Part shown: piece after piece, positions 12,950 through 14,677 of the stretch
Layout of the letters: every line of letters starts with the position of its first letter
How positions within the stretch are numbered: position 1 is the stretch's first letter
DNA from: JBDUDR01 sp040002845
Lineage (GTDB): Bacteria > Actinomycetota > Actinomycetes > Propionibacteriales > Nocardioidaceae
Assembly: GCA_040002845.1 (NCBI GenBank)
Contig: JBDUDR010000062.1
Location: forward strand, 1-14,677
DNA: 14,677 bases
Direction: 5' to 3'
Program-made: the position numbers and the translations under genes
Notes under the pieces: generated by a model
The model's input: only the letters and a program-made list of their open reading frames with translations
Databases searched by the model: none
Told to the model about the DNA's origin: nothing

Positions 12950-13723
12950 ACCGTACTTGCTCATGCCGGGGCACGCACTGCGGGTCAGGGCTGTGGCTTG
13001 GGCCGAACCGCCCCTTTGGACGTGGGTGGTTCGTTGCACTTGTACGACCACGATGCCGTTCATCCGATAGAGGACGGTCGTCACTTTCAACGTATGCCGC
13101 CCGAGTCGAGTGACCGTGCGTTGACTCAGCCGCTGGCCATGGCACCGAACGCCGGCGAATACTTCACCTCGACCGCGGCTGAAGTACAACTCGAAGACTC
13201 GACCATCAAAAGAGCGCAAGCGGGCCAGCCGTCCAGCGTGGTACCGCAGAACGAGCGCCCGCGAGTCGACCGAGCGGTAATCGCAGCAGCCAGCCGTCGA
13301 GCGCCCCACCACAATCTCGTGGCGCCCATCCCCGAACAGGTCAGGCACCGACTGAAGGCGGGTTGACGCGTCAGCCGCTATCCGCACCCAGAGATGACGG
13401 TCAGCAACCGCGGCGATGGCCAGGTGCGTGCCGGAATCGACGATGACCAGATCCCGGTGACCGTCGCCGTCGACGTCGCCGCGGCCATAGGTGATCGATC
13501 CGCGAGGTCGATGGCCGGCGTGCATGTTCGTCCACTCCTGCCCCACCCGGCGATCGATCTTGGCCGGCGACGATGCGGTCACCGAGGGACCGTTCACCTG
13601 CGATCCCGCTGGCCGGTGATGGGGTTGCGCCGCCGGCCTACCCGAGCAGCCGGTAATTATCACCGCAACGACCACCAGGTAGGCGCCGCGTCGCAGTCGC
13701 CGGCGCCTGCTGCAACACCCCAA
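12938..13723 (-). CDS. Putative lipoprotein with FG-GAP/VCBS-like calcium-binding motif
   Basis: 261 residues, family not recognised. A very basic N-region (RRRRLRR), a hydrophobic stretch and a lipobox, ITGC with Cys26 as the lipidated residue, predict an exported lipoprotein. After a Pro/Ser linker, RGDVDGDGHRDLVIVD (81-96) is a Dx[DN]xDG Ca-binding motif of the FG-GAP/VCBS type, and VPDLFGDGRHEIVVGRS (126-142) is a second blade-like repeat. Only two repeats are visible, too few for a full beta-propeller. Four further cysteines may form disulphides. The start is TTG at 13723; no ATG or GTG precedes the lipobox, and only a weak agga is upstream, so the start is uncertain. The gene follows the ABM-type protein gene by 32 bp on the same strand. 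Confidence 0.72.
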   Translation of the reverse strand: MGCCSRRRRLRRGAYLVVVAVIITGCSGRPAAQPHHRPAGSQVNGPSVTASSPAKIDRRVGQEWTNMHAGHRPRGSITYGRGDVDGDGHRDLVIVDSGTHLAIAAVADRHLWVRIAADASTRLQSVPDLFGDGRHEIVVGRSTAGCCDYRSVDSRALVLRYHAGRLARLRSFDGRVFELYFSRGRGEVFAGVRCHGQRLSQRTVTRLGRHTLKVTTVLYRMNGIVVVQVQRTTHVQRGGSAQATALTRSACPGMSKYGWAR

Positions 13724-13744
13724 GGCAAGAATCCTGGGAGGCTT

Positions 13745-13761
13745 GGGTAACGCCGTTACCC
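13745..13761. repeat. 7-bp perfect inverted repeat with 3-nt loop
   Basis: gggtaac (13745-13751), gcc, then gttaccc (13755-13761). It overlaps the TAA of the minus-strand ABM-type gene and sits about 20 bp before the lipoprotein TTG. It could be a short attenuator or terminator between the two genes, or a dyad operator for the lipoprotein gene. No evidence distinguishes these. Confidence 0.4.
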
Positions 13762-14364
13762 CGCGGAGTGCAGCCAGGGGTCCTTCAGGTCGAAGAACTC
13801 CGGCACACCGATGCTGAGGGCATCCATCTCCTCCATCTGTGCCTTCAGCTCCGGTGGCACCTCTTTCTTTTCACCCTCGCGCGCCGCCTCTTCGGAGGTG
13901 AAGTACAGCGCCATCGTGTAGGCCCCGCCCTCGTGCTCGGCGCCCACGCTGCCGATGATTTCCGGGCGGAACTCAGACCACTTGGCCGAGTCCTGTGACA
14001 TGATCTCCCGGGCCCGCTCGGGGTCGCTGCCGCGGCCTCGCATGACCTGGACGAAGCCGGCCTCGTCGGGGTTACCGTTGACGTCGACGTCGACGCGGCT
14101 GCTCTCGCTGAAGGTGACCTCCCCAGTGAACAGCTTGGAGGTCTCGGCCCACCACGCATCCTGCTCCGGCCGCTCGCTGTTTCGGCGGGCCGCATCTTCG
14201 GACTCGAACCGGACAAGCGCGATCGATCTGCCGTCTTCGGTCACGCCCGAGGTGCTGCCAAGCCAACCTTCGGCACCGGGTGCCAACTCCTGCATCCACC
14301 GGTCGAGCGCGGCGCGAAGCTGGCCTGAGTCAGCAACCTGCCCCTGAATCACTTGGACGAACAT
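13756..14364 (-). CDS. Duplicated ferredoxin-like (ABM-type, dimeric alpha-beta barrel) protein
   Basis: 202 residues from the ATG at 14364. Two similar halves are visible. The first begins FVQVIQGQVADSGQLRAALD, the second FVQVMRGRGSDPERAREIM; each is followed by a strand of the type SIALVRFES or TMALYFTS, then EDAARRNS or EEAAREGE. This is an internal duplication of an antibiotic-biosynthesis-monooxygenase-like fold, which makes an intramolecular barrel. Proteins of this two-copy form are common in actinobacteria and have no firm function that I know. The ATG at 14364 has gggag 7-8 nt upstream. An upstream ATG at 14388, also with a purine-rich aagga, would add 8 residues; I prefer 14364 because the conserved strand then starts the protein. 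No signal peptide. Confidence 0.82.
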   Translation of the reverse strand: MFVQVIQGQVADSGQLRAALDRWMQELAPGAEGWLGSTSGVTEDGRSIALVRFESEDAARRNSERPEQDAWWAETSKLFTGEVTFSESSRVDVDVNGNPDEAGFVQVMRGRGSDPERAREIMSQDSAKWSEFRPEIIGSVGAEHEGGAYTMALYFTSEEAAREGEKKEVPPELKAQMEEMDALSIGVPEFFDLKDPWLHSAG

Positions 14365-14388
14365 TTGCGAGCTCCCTTCGATGGACAT

Positions 14389-14677
14389 GGTTGTCCTTCG
14401 TTACCTGGTCGATGCCTTTCCGGACGCTACTACCTTTGTTCCCGCGTCGACACGGCGGTACAGAGAACTGCCCATCCCGTCCACCGTCGGTATGGGGTCC
14501 CTCTCCCGAAGCCGAAACACCCCTGCCCTCCCGGTGTCGAAGATGCTCGACGCATGCGGGCGCTATTGCGGCGAGGTGCCACGCTATCCACCCGGCTGCC
14601 GTCATAACCGACGATCCGACACTTATTCGGCGCGATCCGACAGTTATTCCGTCACGGTCCGCGACGGCTTGTGGGGC
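14389..14677. other. Non-coding right edge of window
   Basis: About 290 bp upstream of the ABM-type gene with no gene that I can support; the small open frames here look like chance. It must hold the promoter of the minus-strand gene, but I could not fix -35 and -10 boxes. A tandem repeat lies at 14612-14653, and what follows up to the edge cannot be interpreted alone. Confidence 0.5.
14612..14653. repeat. Two tandem 21-bp repeats, possible mobile-element end
   Basis: Copy one (14612-14632) starts cgatccgacacttattcg and copy two (14633-14653) starts cgatccgacagttattcc; 17 of 21 positions agree. Tandem imperfect repeats of about 20 bp next to an element boundary are a feature of IS21-family ends, where the transposase binds repeatedly. 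No transposase is in the window, so the element, if real, would extend to the right. It could instead be operator half-sites. Confidence 0.35.

Overview
This is a GC-rich chromosomal segment with dense gene packing, frequent GTG starts and 1-4 nt gene overlaps. It comes from a mycothiol-using actinomycete. The pointers are a PASTA-domain PknB kinase, DUF881, CrgA, a zinc-finger rhomboid and a PpiA cyclophilin in the order that lies close to oriC in mycobacteria and streptomycetes, plus a mycothiol-dependent formaldehyde dehydrogenase (MscR). I cannot name the genus from sequence alone.

Layout: (1) 1-5055 is the oriC-proximal cell-envelope and division block. It holds the 3' end of pknB (+), a DUF881 protein (-), crgA (+), rhomboid and ppiA (-), and a membrane-anchored Ala/Glu-rich protein (+). 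The 298 bp between crgA and the rhomboid gene is non-coding and contains a nested hairpin region and a compact cluster of four DnaA-box-like 9-mers. (2) 5058-10302 (-) reads as one long operon. In transcription order it encodes an exported four-Cys protein, a SURF1 oxidase-assembly protein, a small DUF3817 membrane protein, a patatin-like hydrolase, a PlsC-type acyltransferase, MscR, and a glyoxalase-II-like metallo-hydrolase overlapping mscR. (3) 10323-11321 is a decayed or rearranged ECF41 sigma-factor locus. A 3'-truncated NAD(P)-epimerase (-) faces a sigma factor (+) that has lost its middle in frame, yet the intergenic region keeps what looks like a perfect ECF41 promoter. (4) 11318-12899 (+) holds an organomercurial-lyase-like protein with a thioredoxin-like N-terminus, coupled to the sigma remnant, followed by an SRPBCC-domain membrane protein. 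(5) 12938-14364 (-) holds a lipoprotein with a Ca-binding FG-GAP-like motif and a duplicated ferredoxin-like (ABM-type) protein. The right edge has a tandem 21-bp repeat that may be the end of a mobile element.

The most interesting points are the ECF41 remnant pair with its intact promoter, which now sits upstream of the seven-gene minus-strand operon; the thioredoxin-MerB fusion that keeps the MerB catalytic residues but has no other mer genes nearby; the DnaA-box cluster; and the hairpins at all four convergent gene junctions, none with a U-tract.
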